A stretch of DNA of 64,000 nt from CAYNJF01 sp964397555 (GTDB lineage Bacteria > Pseudomonadota > Gammaproteobacteria > Berkiellales > Berkiellaceae), in assembly GCA_964397555.1 (NCBI GenBank), contig CAYNJF010000005.1, positions 20,002 through 84,001 on the forward strand. Reading direction: 5' to 3'. The translations under genes and the position numbers were made by a program. The notes beneath the pieces are model-generated. The model was not told the origin of the DNA. It did no database searches and saw only the letters and a list, made by a program, of their open reading frames with translations. Of the stretch, positions 15,177 through 26,075 are shown piece by piece (position 1 is the first letter of the stretch; each line of letters begins with the position of its first letter).

Positions 15177-16712
15177 ATGGCTGCAGCCTTTAAATCAGCC
15201 TACACAGTAAGCTTGATGACTTTTATGTCTCGTATTCTTGGGTTTGTGCGTGATGTGGTCTTTGCTTTGATGTTTGGGGCCACCCTTGGGTTTGACGCTT
15301 TTTTAATCGCTTTCAAGATACCCAATTTCATGAGGCGCCTGTTTGCTGAAGGAGCATTCTCCCAAGCCTTTGTGCCCATCTTATCGGATTATCAGAGCAC
15401 AAAATCAAAAGAGGAAGTCAAAGCGCTTATTGATAAAGTTGCCGGTTGTTTACTGGTGGTGCTTGTGGGGGTCACTCTGATAGGGTGTCTGGCCTCACCG
15501 CTGCTTATTGCTCTTTTTGCACCAGGGTTTTTAGATGAGCCTCACCGCTTTGATTTAGCCTCTTCGATGCTCAAAATCACCTTTCCTTATCTTCTTTTTA
15601 TTTCATTAACGGCCCTAGCTGGGGGTATTTTAAATACCTATAAAAAGTTTGCCTTGCCAGCCTTTACCCCTGTTCTTTTGAATGTGTGTTTGATCTTGGC
15701 TGCAACTCGTCTAAGCCCTTACTTTGCCAATCCCAGCATGGCTTTGGCCTGGGGCGTGTTACTGGGAGGTATGGTTCAGTTTTCGATTCAGATCCCCGCT
15801 TTAATGCGTCAAGGCTTATGGCCCAAGTTTAAAGTGGATTTTAAAGATCCAGGGGTTCGACGCGTCCTGACCCTCATGGGGCCGGCTTTACTTGGGGCCT
15901 CGGTCATGCAAATCAATCTGCTAGTGGACACCCTGTTTGCTTCTTTTTTAACCGTTGGCAGCTTGTCTTGGCTTTATTATTCAGATCGCTTAGTCGAGCT
16001 GCCATTGGGGATGTTTGGGGTGGCTTTGGCCACTGTAGCGCTCCCCAAACTCTCGGGTTGTTTTGCAAAAAAAGATGATGCGGGGTTTGAGGCCCATCTA
16101 AGCTGGTCTCTTCGCTGGTGTCTGTTAATTGGGATCCCATCCGCTACGGCGCTTTGGATTTTAGCCAAGCCCATTATGGCAACCTTGTTCTATCGTGGGG
16201 CCTTCACCGCTCATGATTTATTGATGGCCACTAAATCGCTTCATATGCTCTGCGTCGGTTTGACGGCCTTTATGGTGGTCAAAATATTGGTCAGTGCTTT
16301 CTACTCCCGACAAAACACGAAGTTTCCAGTCAAAGTGGCGATTGTGGCTTTAGTACTCAACGTGATTTTAAATGCGGCTTTGATTCAACCGCTTGCCCAC
16401 GCTGGCCTAGCACTGGCCTCGAGCATCAGTGCCTGGTGTCAGGCTGCGATTTTGGGGGTGGTCCTTTTTCGAGAGGGGATCTTAAGTCGTGAGGGATGGG
16501 CTTGGTTCATAATCCGATTATTGTTCGCGTGCGCTCTGATGGGGGGCGCTCTTGTCATGCTCATGCCGGAGTTAGATGTTTGGCTTAATTGGAGCACTTG
16601 GCACCGCTTTTCCATGCTACTTTTCCTGTGTGGGGTAGGCTTTATTACTTATTTTCTTAGTTTGATCTTGTTTGGTCTTAGGCTACGGGCCTTGGCCATG
16701 GAAAGTGCGTGA
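15177..16712 (+). CDS. murJ: Lipid II flippase MurJ
   Basis: A 511-residue, 14-helix MOP-superfamily protein. The N-terminal block MSRILGFVRDVVFALMFGA, FKIPNFMRRLFAEGAFSQAF and the central LGASVMQINLLVDTLFAS are MurJ-specific; the arginines of these helices line the lipid II cavity. It moves lipid II across the inner membrane for peptidoglycan synthesis. I start at ATG 15177 (MAAAFKSAYTV), with AGGG nine bases upstream; ATG 15168 or TTG 15159 would add three or six residues. It is first of the murJ-ribF-ileS-lspA-ispH run. Confidence 0.95.
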   Translation: MAAAFKSAYTVSLMTFMSRILGFVRDVVFALMFGATLGFDAFLIAFKIPNFMRRLFAEGAFSQAFVPILSDYQSTKSKEEVKALIDKVAGCLLVVLVGVTLIGCLASPLLIALFAPGFLDEPHRFDLASSMLKITFPYLLFISLTALAGGILNTYKKFALPAFTPVLLNVCLILAATRLSPYFANPSMALAWGVLLGGMVQFSIQIPALMRQGLWPKFKVDFKDPGVRRVLTLMGPALLGASVMQINLLVDTLFASFLTVGSLSWLYYSDRLVELPLGMFGVALATVALPKLSGCFAKKDDAGFEAHLSWSLRWCLLIGIPSATALWILAKPIMATLFYRGAFTAHDLLMATKSLHMLCVGLTAFMVVKILVSAFYSRQNTKFPVKVAIVALVLNVILNAALIQPLAHAGLALASSISAWCQAAILGVVLFREGILSREGWAWFIIRLLFACALMGGALVMLMPELDVWLNWSTWHRFSMLLFLCGVGFITYFLSLILFGLRLRALAMESA

Positions 16713-16765
16713 TGTTGATAGGACCACTCTGGTATACTCATTCGATTTAACATAGGCCATGTTGC

Positions 16766-17689
16766 ATGACATTAATACGGGATTGGCAAGAGACCACGCT
16801 GGCAAATAGCTGTGTGACCATAGGGAACTTCGAAGGGATTCATCTTGGCCACCAGGCGCTGATTGATAAGTTAGTTAAGAAAGCAGCAGAGTTGTCATTG
16901 ACCCCGGTTGTGGTAACGTTTGAGCCCAATCCTAAAGAGTATTTTGCCACTGGCACGGCCCCTCGATTGATGACGTTGACCGACAAGGCCAAAGTTTTGG
17001 AGTCCATGGGGGTTAAGAAGGTGGTCCGTATTCGGTTTGACCAGGATATGGCTGGCTTATCCGCTGAATTATTCATCGAGCAGGTCCTCATCCAGGCGCT
17101 GGGTATGAAAGCACTGATTGTGGGGCACGACTTTCGGTACGGTAAAAACCGAGAGGGTGATATTGAGTTGTTAAAGCGCAAGGGCACGAGCGAGGGCTTT
17201 GAGGTTCACACAATTCCCCCTATTTTGCTCAACCAAGCCCGAGTCTCTAGCACGGGCCTACGTGATTGTTTGAGCCGTGGTGATATGGAGGCGCTAAAGC
17301 GTTCATTGGGGCGAGCCTACGCGTTGAGCTCTAGGGTTGTCAAAGGGGATCAGCGAGGCCGATTGATGGGCTTCCCTACCGCGAACTTGGTGCCACCCAA
17401 GGTGATGTTGCCAACCTTTGGCGTTTATTGGGTCAAGGCGATTGTTGATGATCAAGAACACATGGCTGTGGCCAATATTGGGAAACGCCCCACCATAGGG
17501 GACGACAACCTTTTGTTAGAAGTTCACCTGCTCGACAAGACCATGGATTTATATGGCAAAAAGATGCGGGTTGAGTTTTTGAAAAAAATACGAGATGAAA
17601 AACGATTTGAATCGTTAGACAGTTTAAGAAATCAAATACATCAAGACATTGAGTTGGCCAGAAGTTACGTCAGCCAAGTCGGAGGATAA
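16766..17689 (+). CDS. ribF: Bifunctional riboflavin kinase / FAD synthetase
   Basis: A 307-residue two-domain enzyme. The N-terminal adenylyltransferase half has CVTIGNFEGIHLGHQAL (G-N-F-D/E-G-x-H-x-G-H) and VGHDFRYGKNREGD; the C-terminal kinase half has GDQRGRLMGFPTANL. It phosphorylates riboflavin to FMN, then adenylates FMN to FAD. The family usually has GNFDGVH; here Glu replaces Asp, a mild change. The gene lies between murJ and ileS as in most gammaproteobacteria, with ileS starting two bases after the stop. Confidence 0.96.
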   Translation: MTLIRDWQETTLANSCVTIGNFEGIHLGHQALIDKLVKKAAELSLTPVVVTFEPNPKEYFATGTAPRLMTLTDKAKVLESMGVKKVVRIRFDQDMAGLSAELFIEQVLIQALGMKALIVGHDFRYGKNREGDIELLKRKGTSEGFEVHTIPPILLNQARVSSTGLRDCLSRGDMEALKRSLGRAYALSSRVVKGDQRGRLMGFPTANLVPPKVMLPTFGVYWVKAIVDDQEHMAVANIGKRPTIGDDNLLLEVHLLDKTMDLYGKKMRVEFLKKIRDEKRFESLDSLRNQIHQDIELARSYVSQVGG

Positions 17690-17691
17690 TC

Positions 17692-20514
17692 ATGAGTGCG
17701 CCCGATTACAAAGAGACATTAAACCTGCCTAAAACCGACTTTGCGATGCGCGGTAATTTGCCCAAGCGTGAGCCGGACTTTTTAGATAGATGGGTAAAAA
17801 TGGACCTTTACAATCAAATTCGTCAAGTTCGCAATGGGGCGACACCGTTTATTTTGCATGATGGGCCTCCTTATGCCAATGGGGACATTCACATTGGGCA
17901 TGCGGTAAATAAAATTTTGAAAGACGTGGTGGTCAAATCCAAGACCATGAGTGGCTTTGATGCTCCTTATGTGCCTGGGTGGGATTGTCATGGGTTGCCC
18001 ATCGAGCTCAAAGTCGAGAAGACTCATGGAAAGCCTGGGGTCAAAATAAGTCCCAAGGAGTTCAGACAAGCTGCACGCGACTATGCTCAATCTCAAGTTG
18101 ACATCCAGTGCGAGTCTTTTAAGCGGCTTGGGGTCATGGGAGAGTGGGATAATCCTTACAAGACCATGAACTTTGAGTATCAGGCTGCCATTGTGCGCTC
18201 GATGGCGCAGTTGATGGCCAAAGGTCACATGCATGAAGGCTACAAGCCAGTGCATTGGTGCGTGGATTGTGGCTCCGCCCTTGCTGAAGCTGAGGTAGAG
18301 TATCAAGACAAGCGCTCTGAAGCCATTGATGTGGCTTTTGATGCAAGAGATTCGATGGCCGTGGCTCAAGCTTTTGGGTTGTCTGAGGCGCCAGAACAGT
18401 GTGCCATGATTATATGGACCACAACTCCATGGACATTGCCGGCGAACCAAGCGTTAGCCGTGGGGCCAGATCTCGATTATGTCCTGTTCAAATCGGTCGA
18501 TCAATCGTCTCATTACATTGTGGCCAATGGGCTTATCGAGCAGGTGATTGCTCGCCTAGGTTATGAAAACATCGAAGTCTTGGGCAAAGCCAAAGGGGCT
18601 CAGCTTGAATCCTTAGTGTTTGCTCATCCGTTTTTTGAGCAAGACTCTCCAGTAGTCCTAGGTGATCATGTCACCTTGGATGCGGGTACGGGTGTGGTGC
18701 ATACCGCCCCATCTCATGGTGTCGATGATCACCAGCTTGGCCAAAAGTACCAACTGCCTGCGGTGAACTTAGTTCAATCCAATGGATGCTATGTGGATGA
18801 CATGCCTCTTTTTGGTGGCCAGTTTGTGCACAAAGCCAACGCAAACATCATTGAGCATCTAAGAGAGTCAGGCCACCTGGTTCATCATGCCAAACTTGAG
18901 CACAGCTACCCTCACTGTTGGCGCCACAAAACACCGACTATTTTTAGAGCCACACCACAGTGGTTTGTCAGCATGGATAAAAAGGGGCTTCGTGCCAAAG
19001 CGCTCAAAGCCATCTCAAAAGTGGACTGGATCCCACCTTGGGGTGAGGAGCGTATCCGATTGATGGTAGAGGGGCGACCCGACTGGTGTATTTCAAGGCA
19101 GCGTACTTGGGGGATCCCTTTGTGCTTAGTGTTGCACAAGCAAACCCATGCACTCCATCCAAAGCATTTAGACATCATCGAGACAGTTGCCTCTTTAATA
19201 GAAAAAGACGGCATTGATGCATGGCATGATTTTGATTTGGCGTCTTTAGGCTACTCCGACATTGACGAGTATGAAAAATCAAATGACATCTTGGATGTCT
19301 GGTTTGATTCTGGCGTTTCTCATAAAGCGGTTCTTGGTCTGCGTGATCATCTGAGCGCACCGGCTGATTTGTATTTGGAAGGCTCCGACCAGTATCGTGG
19401 CTGGTTCAACTCCTCGTTGATGACTTCCATTGGCATGGATGGCCAAGCGCCTTACAAAGCGGTTTTAACCCATGGGTTTACGGTGGACGCCCAAGGGCGC
19501 AAGATGTCTAAATCCCTAGGGAATGTTATTGCTCCTTCCAAAGTTATTAACCAACTTGGGGCTGATATTTTAAGGCTGTGGGTCTGCGCTACGGATTATC
19601 GTGGTGAGATTCATGTGAGCCAAGAAATTTTGAAGCGGATCAGTGACGCCTATCGACGCATTCGAAATACGTCTCGATTCTTGCTTGCCAACCTTGATGG
19701 GTTTGAGCCATCGGAGCAAATGATGGAACCCAGCGAATTGCTTGATCTGGATGCCTGGGTGCTGGGGCGAGCTCATCAGATCCAACAAGAAATCATTGAG
19801 GGGTTTGAGCAATATCAATTCCATCACATCTATCAGTTGATCCATAACTTCTGCGTGAATGAGTTGGGTAGTTTCTATTTGGATGTGATTAAAGATCGCA
19901 TGTATACCCTAAGAGAAGACGCCAAGGCTAGACGTTCTGCTCAAACGGTGATGTATCACATCGTTCAAGCCTTAGCACGTTGGTTGGCACCCATCACAAG
20001 CTTTACCGCCGAAGACATCCATGATCACATTCCAGGTGATAAGCCAGATTCAGTCTTTTTGAATACGTGGTATGACGGCTTGGTGGCCAATGGATCCACT
20101 GAGATGGATAATGACTTTTGGGATCAAGTCATCGTAGTCCGAGATGAAGTCAACAAAGCCATTGAAGCCTCGCGTGAAAGTGGCAAAGTAGGCTCGGCCC
20201 TTGAAGCAGAAGTGACCATTTTTGCCAATGAGGGCTGGTTGCAGCTATTAAATAAGCTTGGTGATGAGTTGCGCTTTGTCTTTATCACCTCCAAAGCTCA
20301 AGTATTACCATTGAGTGAGAAAAAAGAAGATGGGCTGAGCACCGGCATCAATGAATTATTCCTAAGCATAACCCCGGTTACGTATGAGAAGTGTGTGCGT
20401 TGTTGGCACCGTACCTCAACGGTAAATCAAGATGATCGTTATCCAGGGCTTTGTGATCGCTGCATCACGAATGTGGATGAATCAAAATCAGGTGAGCGTA
20501 GAAACCATGTCTAA
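17692..20514 (+). CDS. ileS: Isoleucyl-tRNA synthetase
   Basis: A 940-residue class I synthetase of the bacterial type. The HIGH motif lies in ANGDIHIGHAVNKIL, KMSKS in QGRKMSKSLGNVI, the CP1 editing domain carries IIWTTTPWTLPANQAL and the GTGVVHTAPSHGVDD block, and the C terminus has the zinc-binding CVRCWH...CDRC. It charges tRNA-Ile and edits valine. The length matches E. coli (938). It is tightly packed: two bases after ribF, and its last eight bases overlap lspA. Confidence 0.98.
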   Translation: MSAPDYKETLNLPKTDFAMRGNLPKREPDFLDRWVKMDLYNQIRQVRNGATPFILHDGPPYANGDIHIGHAVNKILKDVVVKSKTMSGFDAPYVPGWDCHGLPIELKVEKTHGKPGVKISPKEFRQAARDYAQSQVDIQCESFKRLGVMGEWDNPYKTMNFEYQAAIVRSMAQLMAKGHMHEGYKPVHWCVDCGSALAEAEVEYQDKRSEAIDVAFDARDSMAVAQAFGLSEAPEQCAMIIWTTTPWTLPANQALAVGPDLDYVLFKSVDQSSHYIVANGLIEQVIARLGYENIEVLGKAKGAQLESLVFAHPFFEQDSPVVLGDHVTLDAGTGVVHTAPSHGVDDHQLGQKYQLPAVNLVQSNGCYVDDMPLFGGQFVHKANANIIEHLRESGHLVHHAKLEHSYPHCWRHKTPTIFRATPQWFVSMDKKGLRAKALKAISKVDWIPPWGEERIRLMVEGRPDWCISRQRTWGIPLCLVLHKQTHALHPKHLDIIETVASLIEKDGIDAWHDFDLASLGYSDIDEYEKSNDILDVWFDSGVSHKAVLGLRDHLSAPADLYLEGSDQYRGWFNSSLMTSIGMDGQAPYKAVLTHGFTVDAQGRKMSKSLGNVIAPSKVINQLGADILRLWVCATDYRGEIHVSQEILKRISDAYRRIRNTSRFLLANLDGFEPSEQMMEPSELLDLDAWVLGRAHQIQQEIIEGFEQYQFHHIYQLIHNFCVNELGSFYLDVIKDRMYTLREDAKARRSAQTVMYHIVQALARWLAPITSFTAEDIHDHIPGDKPDSVFLNTWYDGLVANGSTEMDNDFWDQVIVVRDEVNKAIEASRESGKVGSALEAEVTIFANEGWLQLLNKLGDELRFVFITSKAQVLPLSEKKEDGLSTGINELFLSITPVTYEKCVRCWHRTSTVNQDDRYPGLCDRCITNVDESKSGERRNHV

Positions 20515-21004
20515 TATCATGATTCGTTGGCCTTGGTTTGCCTTAATTTCGGCCATTGCGGTGTTGGATCAATGGACTAAGGGGTTGGCACTCAACTCGC
20601 TTGAGTATGCAAACCCGGTTTCATGGTTGCCTTTTTTGAACATGTCATTGAGTTATAACCGTGGGGTCGCCTTTGGCTGGTTGAGCCAATCCGGTGGATT
20701 AGGGATGATCTTGCTTTATGGGTTCATAGGCTTAGTGATCGCATCTTTGATCGTATGGCTTGTCAAAACACAGGCCAGTGAAAAACTTCAGTCGTTGGCC
20801 TTGAGTTTTATTCTTGGTGGCGCCATAGGTAATTACATCGATCGTATCTTCCGTGGGTATGTGGTGGACTTTATCGATTTCCACTGGGGTGGTTGGCACT
20901 TTCACACGTTTAACGTGGCTGACTCTTTCATCACGGTAGGTGCAATGTTTTTGTTGTTGATGGCATTTATGCCAGAAAAAAAACGTAGTGAGGGCAAGGT
21001 ATGA
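20507..21004 (+). CDS. lspA: Prolipoprotein signal peptidase II
   Basis: A 165-residue inner-membrane aspartyl protease with four membrane helices. The catalytic dyad lies in NYIDRIFRGYVVDFIDFH and FNVADSFITVGA, and the conserved SYNRGVAFGWL is present. It removes signal peptides from diacylated prolipoproteins, such as the Pal and Sel1 lipoproteins encoded in this window. ATG 20507 (MSNIMIRWPW) overlaps the ileS stop by eight bases; the 3' end overlaps ispH by four (ATGA), so translation of the three is likely coupled. Confidence 0.96.
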   Translation: MSNIMIRWPWFALISAIAVLDQWTKGLALNSLEYANPVSWLPFLNMSLSYNRGVAFGWLSQSGGLGMILLYGFIGLVIASLIVWLVKTQASEKLQSLALSFILGGAIGNYIDRIFRGYVVDFIDFHWGGWHFHTFNVADSFITVGAMFLLLMAFMPEKKRSEGKV

Positions 21005-21978
21005 GTGCAAGACAAATTTTATTGGCAAACCCTAGAGGGTTTTGTGCCGGTGTAGACAGAGCCATTGATATTGTTAAATCGGCACTGGTCAAGTTCGGAG
21101 CCCCAATCTACGTGCGCCATGAAGTGGTGCATAACGTGTATGTCGTAGACTCTTTGAAAAAACAAGGCGCCATTTTTGTCGATGAATTAAGCGAAATCCC
21201 TGATGGCTCGATTGTGATTTTCTCCGCGCATGGCGTATCCCAGGCGGTTCGTGAAGAAGCCGCGGCCCGTGATTTAGAGCTCGTGCTTGATGCGACTTGT
21301 CCTTTGGTCTCCAAAGTGCATATGGAAGTGGTTCGCTTTTCCAGAAACAGCGCTGAGGTGGTCTTGATTGGTCATGCTGGTCACGCTGAAGTCGAGGGTA
21401 CCCTAGGGCAATATCGCAATAAAGAGGGCGCGATTTATTTGGTCGAATCCGTCGCGGATGTTGCCTCACTCGAGCTTAAAAACCCAGATGAGTCTTATTA
21501 TGTGACCCAGACGACGTTATCGGTTGATGACACCAGAAACATCATTGACGCGTTGCGTGAGAAATTCCCAAGCATCAAAGGGCCCAAAAAGGATGATATT
21601 TGCTACGCGACCCAAAATCGCCAAGATGCGGTTAAATCGCTTGCTCAACAAACGGATATTGTGTTGGTGGTTGGCTCAAAAACCTCGTCTAACTCAAATC
21701 GCTTGCGTGAGCTTTCTGAAAACCTTGGGACAAAATCTTATCTAATCGATTCTGAGGCGGACATTGATTTGACATGGTTTGATGATAAGACAATGAATAT
21801 TGGCATCACGGCTGGCGCATCCGCGCCTGAAGTTTTGGTTCAAGGTGTCATTAAGTATCTTCAAACAACCTTAGGGATTGATGAGGTTCAGAACTTGAAA
21901 GGGCTTGAAGAAGACATCCGCTTCTCCTTACCCAAAGAAGTGAAAGGCGTCCTCCAGCCACACGAGCACGCTCTTTAA
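21001..21978 (+). CDS. ispH: 4-hydroxy-3-methylbut-2-enyl diphosphate reductase
   Basis: A 325-residue iron-sulfur enzyme, last step of the MEP isoprenoid pathway (HMBPP to IPP and DMAPP). The three cluster cysteines are in NPRGFCAGVDRAI, LDATCPLVSKVH and DDICYATQNRQ; substrate histidines are in RHEVVHN and IGHAGHAE, and the TQTTLS motif is present. It feeds the substrate used by ispB nearby. Its stop codon touches the stop codon of the convergent pilE gene with no spacer and no terminator. Confidence 0.97.
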   Translation: MSARQILLANPRGFCAGVDRAIDIVKSALVKFGAPIYVRHEVVHNVYVVDSLKKQGAIFVDELSEIPDGSIVIFSAHGVSQAVREEAAARDLELVLDATCPLVSKVHMEVVRFSRNSAEVVLIGHAGHAEVEGTLGQYRNKEGAIYLVESVADVASLELKNPDESYYVTQTTLSVDDTRNIIDALREKFPSIKGPKKDDICYATQNRQDAVKSLAQQTDIVLVVGSKTSSNSNRLRELSENLGTKSYLIDSEADIDLTWFDDKTMNIGITAGASAPEVLVQGVIKYLQTTLGIDEVQNLKGLEEDIRFSLPKEVKGVLQPHEHAL

Positions 21979-22368
21979 TTACCAGCAAGTATCGGGTGTG
22001 GGGCCTTTGATGTTGGTGTGAGTCAACGTCAAGGTGCCACATGTATCCGTCGCTTGAGCCCCTATGGGCGCTGCATTCAGCGTCCACGTAGAGCCACTAA
22101 GATTCGTAATCGTGACGGCATAATAGCCCTCTCTTGACGTACCACCCCCACCGATGTTCGTGACAGTAGCACCCGCATAGCTGTTATTTTCGGTGTAATA
22201 ATGTTCCATAAGCGTGGCCATCTCTAACAAGAAAGCTTGGCCATCCGTTCGCCGAGATTTATTCATTTGATCTTGATACGACGGATAGGCGATGGCTGCC
22301 AGGATGGCGACCACCGCTAAGACGATCATAAGTTCAATTAAGCTAAATCCCTTTTGATGAGTGCTCAT
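21979..22368 (-). CDS. pilE: Type IV pilin PilE (minor pilin)
   Basis: A 129-residue pilin. The prepilin leader MSTHQKG is cut before FSLIELMIVLAVVAILAAIA, with Phe+1 and Glu+5, then AYPSYQDQMNKSRRTDGQ, the PilE-type alpha-helix end. A C-terminal disulfide pair is likely (DTCGTLTL and the final CW). The ATG at 22368 shares one base with the pilY1 stop (TAATG) and its ribosome site GAGGTAAAC lies in the end of pilY1. As last gene of the minor-pilin operon it is the counterpart of Pseudomonas PilE rather than the major pilin PilA. Confidence 0.92.
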   Translation of the reverse strand: MSTHQKGFSLIELMIVLAVVAILAAIAYPSYQDQMNKSRRTDGQAFLLEMATLMEHYYTENNSYAGATVTNIGGGGTSREGYYAVTITNLSGSTWTLNAAPIGAQATDTCGTLTLTHTNIKGPTPDTCW

Positions 22369-25300
22369 TAGTTTACCTCTTGCCAACTTTGACGACCTGC
22401 CGACTCTTCATCAACCGACTCAGATTGCACGCTTAGTCCACCCATGCCTGATAATACCTTGGTTTCTTTTGTGTTGTCAGCGTTGGTTAGAATCGCAGGG
22501 CTTTCTCCCAAGATCCCGACATCGGACTTAACTCCACCATGGGGGGTGGATTCCTCTTCACCTGAGACAGGGTTGATGAACGTAATGTAGTCCGCCTCAT
22601 CAAACAAGCCATCTTTGGTGATGTCAAACGGTGGTGTCTCCAAGCGAGAGCCATCTTTGGCATCAAGCTCCATCAACCAGCTGTCCCCTTGACTGGGATC
22701 GCACGGATCAGAGGACCCGCCCGGGATCAACGTAGTAAAGATGATGCGACCATTTCTCAATTGAGGGGTGCCATGATGGCGCTCACCTTGATTTTGGTTG
22801 CCTTCAATAAGCTCAATTTTCCAACCGGAATGAACGGTTTCATCGAGTTCATAATCAGAGACCGCTCTAAGTTGAGAGGTGCTGCCTAAGATTCGCTGCT
22901 CGAGTAAGTCATCGTCATCCAACGTCGCTGGATTGGGCGCCATTTTATCCCACACACCATAGAAAGACTGAGTTCTTTGACCGTTACGGTTATTATCATC
23001 GGATTCTAAATATTGTCCAGTGCCGAAGTAAACCATCACCCCTTGGCTTAAACCATCGTGATGAGCACCTACAACGATAGGCGTTGTGATGGGGGTTCTG
23101 TCAGAGGACTCAAATAGTTTGATGGTATTGCTTTCATTGGTCCACTCAGCTGGTGTGCTGCTTGTGACGTCAAATTTATACACATTACCGTCTAAGTCTC
23201 CGGCGTATAAATAGTCGACTTGGTAGTCTTGATCAATATCAACGGGGAAGATATGCCCGAAGCCATTGCCGGTGTCCTCTCCAGCGTTGATTTTGATATA
23301 GTCCTGATTAGGCGTCCATTCGCCGTCGAGACCTCGCTCAATAAACAAAATGAAAACAGCGGCTTGATCTGTGTCTGAGCGATGCCGATCACGTTCACCA
23401 CCCGGGTAGTTTCTTGCGTTGGCATTGTAGCCATTACCAAAGACCACCGCCCATAGTCCATTGTTCATTTGCACAAGTTGTGGCTGACCATACAGATAAC
23501 CAACATCGGCATCATCCTGATCAGTAAACTCAAAAGCTACGGTTTGTTGAGCCGATTCATCCTCGTTGGAGAAGATGCCATCAGTCACATTAAGTGCATA
23601 GAGTCCTTGGGCACCTGCTCTAAAGGTACCGACCATGTAGGTTTGCCAAGCACCATCAACATAGACATCATTGGAGACAATAGGGCCGTCGACATAAAAT
23701 TGATGCTGATAGTCAGGTCTGGCTAAGTTCCCTAGGTTCTCCCAGATGGTATGATTTCCAGGCACATAAGCCATCAGCTCAGAGCCGTTATTTGCGTTGA
23801 ACACGTGGACCATCCCGGCATTCGTACCCACGGCAAGCATGGGAGTACGATTTTGGTGTTGAAGCTTGAAGGCCTCGTAGCTTTCCTCTTGGTAGGTTAA
23901 GTTTGGGGCTCCAATGAAATGGGGTGAGCTGTGAACCACATCGCCCATGATGGACGTTCGATTACGAAAACGACTGCCTTCACTCATTTCTTCGCTTCGA
24001 TCACCGCGCAAGTAATTAATGATATCGGATTCAGAGATTCGTCCTGCTTCAATGTTCAAGCGATCGATGTCATCATCCGCATCTTCAATGGCATCACGTT
24101 GGCTTCGACTTAAATTCGTATCATTGGGTCTACGATTAGGCCACTCGAAAAGAATGCCTTGCTCGTCGTTCTTAGTGAAAATCACCCGCTCACTTGGATT
24201 CATCTCAGCAAGCAGCTCGCTGACACTAAACTCAGCGTCCGTCCCAAGCACACCATCGGCGGAAATAGGTAACGCTAGCACATCACCAGACCAAGTCTCG
24301 TTTTCAAAAACGGCTTGGAAGGTATTGGTTTGTCCAGAGAGCATGGTGGATTCAACCGCAGCACGCCCCATGGAGGCCTGTGAGAGTACAGAAACTTTAT
24401 CCAACACTTCACTGAGCTCATCCAAGATCTCACTTGGGTTATTCACCGTTGCGAATCGCCCATTAGAGTTAAACCCTGCGTGCCAAAGATCATCAATTTT
24501 CTCAGGGCATGAGTCGCATGAAAGGGGATTTCCCCAGTCACTCGATACGCCTAGCGCTGGCGTAGGCCAGCCATCAGAGCCGGCAACCAGCTTGCCATTG
24601 ACACCAAAAGAGATCCCAAACGTAATCATATGCTGGTTGGGGTTATCGTTGAATTCAGATAAAGGCACTCGGTTGGCCATGGGTGATAAATCATTGACGT
24701 AGTAGTAGCGAGCCACATCCGACAAGGTAGAGCCAAAGCGACCGTAGCCGTCTCGATCCACATCACCAAGCCAGGGCCTTGAGCCATTATAGTAACCGTC
24801 GGTCAACATCACCGCGGTATTGATTTGGCACTCATATTCAATGGGCGACGATGAGCCACGATAATAGTTTCCAGCAATGTCCAGCGCTCGCACAAGCGGG
24901 GTGCCATACGCGTTTTGACTTCGGCCATAATAGTCTTGAAGCAAGTCTTTTTGATGCTCCTGACCCGAGTCATCGGAATCAGGAATCGGAGTTTGTATCC
25001 CAAAGCGATTGATGAGCTTAAGGCCATAGTTGACGCCAGGATACTCATCGATGATAGACGTAATGGCGCTTTTGGCACCAAAAGAGCGTCGACGATTGTA
25101 TTCGAACCAGGTCGCGTAATTTTGAATGGCATCTTCAACCGAGCGACAAGAGCTGCCACCTTGTGCACGAAGATTGGATACGTTTTCTATCATCGTGACG
25201 ACACTGTCACGGCTTCCTAGAGCATCATAGCAGGCATTACCGTTTAAGGTTGATTCATTGACTAGAGTTCTAGCGCCTGTAATCGTATTGGTTTGATAGT

Positions 25301-26067
25301 GCTCAACTCGGATTTCATTTTGTCCACGGATCTCAAACTTGATGTGAGAATCCCATGGATCAACCATACCATTCTCACCGGCAGTCATGGTTGAAGGAGA
25401 GGGGACCAAGCCGGAAAACCCACGGTCATCTTTGCTCACGACCCATGAATGGTAGTACCGAACGCCGTTGTAGCGGTCATCAAATAAGTTTTTTACATAC
25501 CAATAGTTACTGTTGTCTCTACTGGGGTGAGCTCTGACATGATNNNNNNNNNNTTGGGCTTGGAGGCTCACAGCTTTGCATGTTATCCGATTGGTTATCG
25601 CAAGGGCCGGCCCAAGCTTCGTAATCGTCATCTGGGTTGTAAAAAATCGTGTTAAATTGAGCGTCGTAAATACGCCAGTCACTGTCAACAAAATTATTAA
25701 AGTTCACAGCCGAATATAGGCCTGAGTAACTTCCGTATACATTGCGGAAGTTGAACATGTAGGCAAACTCAAGCGTATAATATCTGTCCCAGTAGTGGGA
25801 GGGATACGAGTAATTGTAGATACCATCGGTATGAAGTTCACTTGAGCAATTTGAATATCCGAAGGGCTCATAGTAGCGACAGTAAGAATAATGAGGCTGG
25901 GTCATGATCTCCCAGTCCATAGACCCTGAGTCATCGACCACAAACAACATGTTCGGCTTGACTGAGGTCGAGCTTACCAAAGGCACGTCAGGCAACTCAA
26001 GGCGTCCAGCATGCACTTGGGTAACCGAGAAGAGTAAGACGCTGGATGCGACAATTGAATACTTCAT
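22368..26067 (-). CDS. pilY1: Type IV pilus tip protein PilY1, interrupted by an assembly gap
   Basis: A large secreted protein of roughly 1,230 residues. The N terminus (ATG 26067, five bases after GAGG) has a signal peptide, then a von Willebrand A domain with FVVDDSGSMD (MIDAS). The C-terminal half is a modified beta-propeller with calcium-loop sequences such as DIDQDYQVDYLYAGDLDGN. PilY1 sits at the pilus tip with minor pilins and acts in adhesion and surface sensing. Ten N at 25544-25553 fall inside the VWA region. The frames either side of them do not match, so the true gap length is not ten; the gene itself is probably intact. It ends in the pilE start. Confidence 0.9.
25544..25553. 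other. Assembly gap (10 N) inside pilY1
   Basis: Ten undetermined bases. The reading frame upstream (ending SCEPPSP) and that downstream (resuming HVRAHPSRDNS) differ by one base if ten is taken literally, so this is a placeholder, not a measured length. Confidence 0.95.
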
Positions 26068-26075
26068 AAGCACCT

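Noticed and set aside
17782..18450. A 222-codon open frame antisense to ileS
   Set aside because: It lies wholly within the conserved coding sequence of ileS, has no ribosome site and no protein-like motif, so it is a shadow of codon usage.
24019..24702. A 227-codon open frame antisense to pilY1
   Set aside because: It is Ser/Leu-rich, without recognisable domains, and fully inside a conserved gene; a shadow frame.
22368..25691. A single 1,107-residue frame running through the N run
   Set aside because: It passes through undetermined bases in the wrong frame for the N-terminal part. The true pilY1 N terminus (signal peptide, MIDAS) is in another frame on the far side of the gap.
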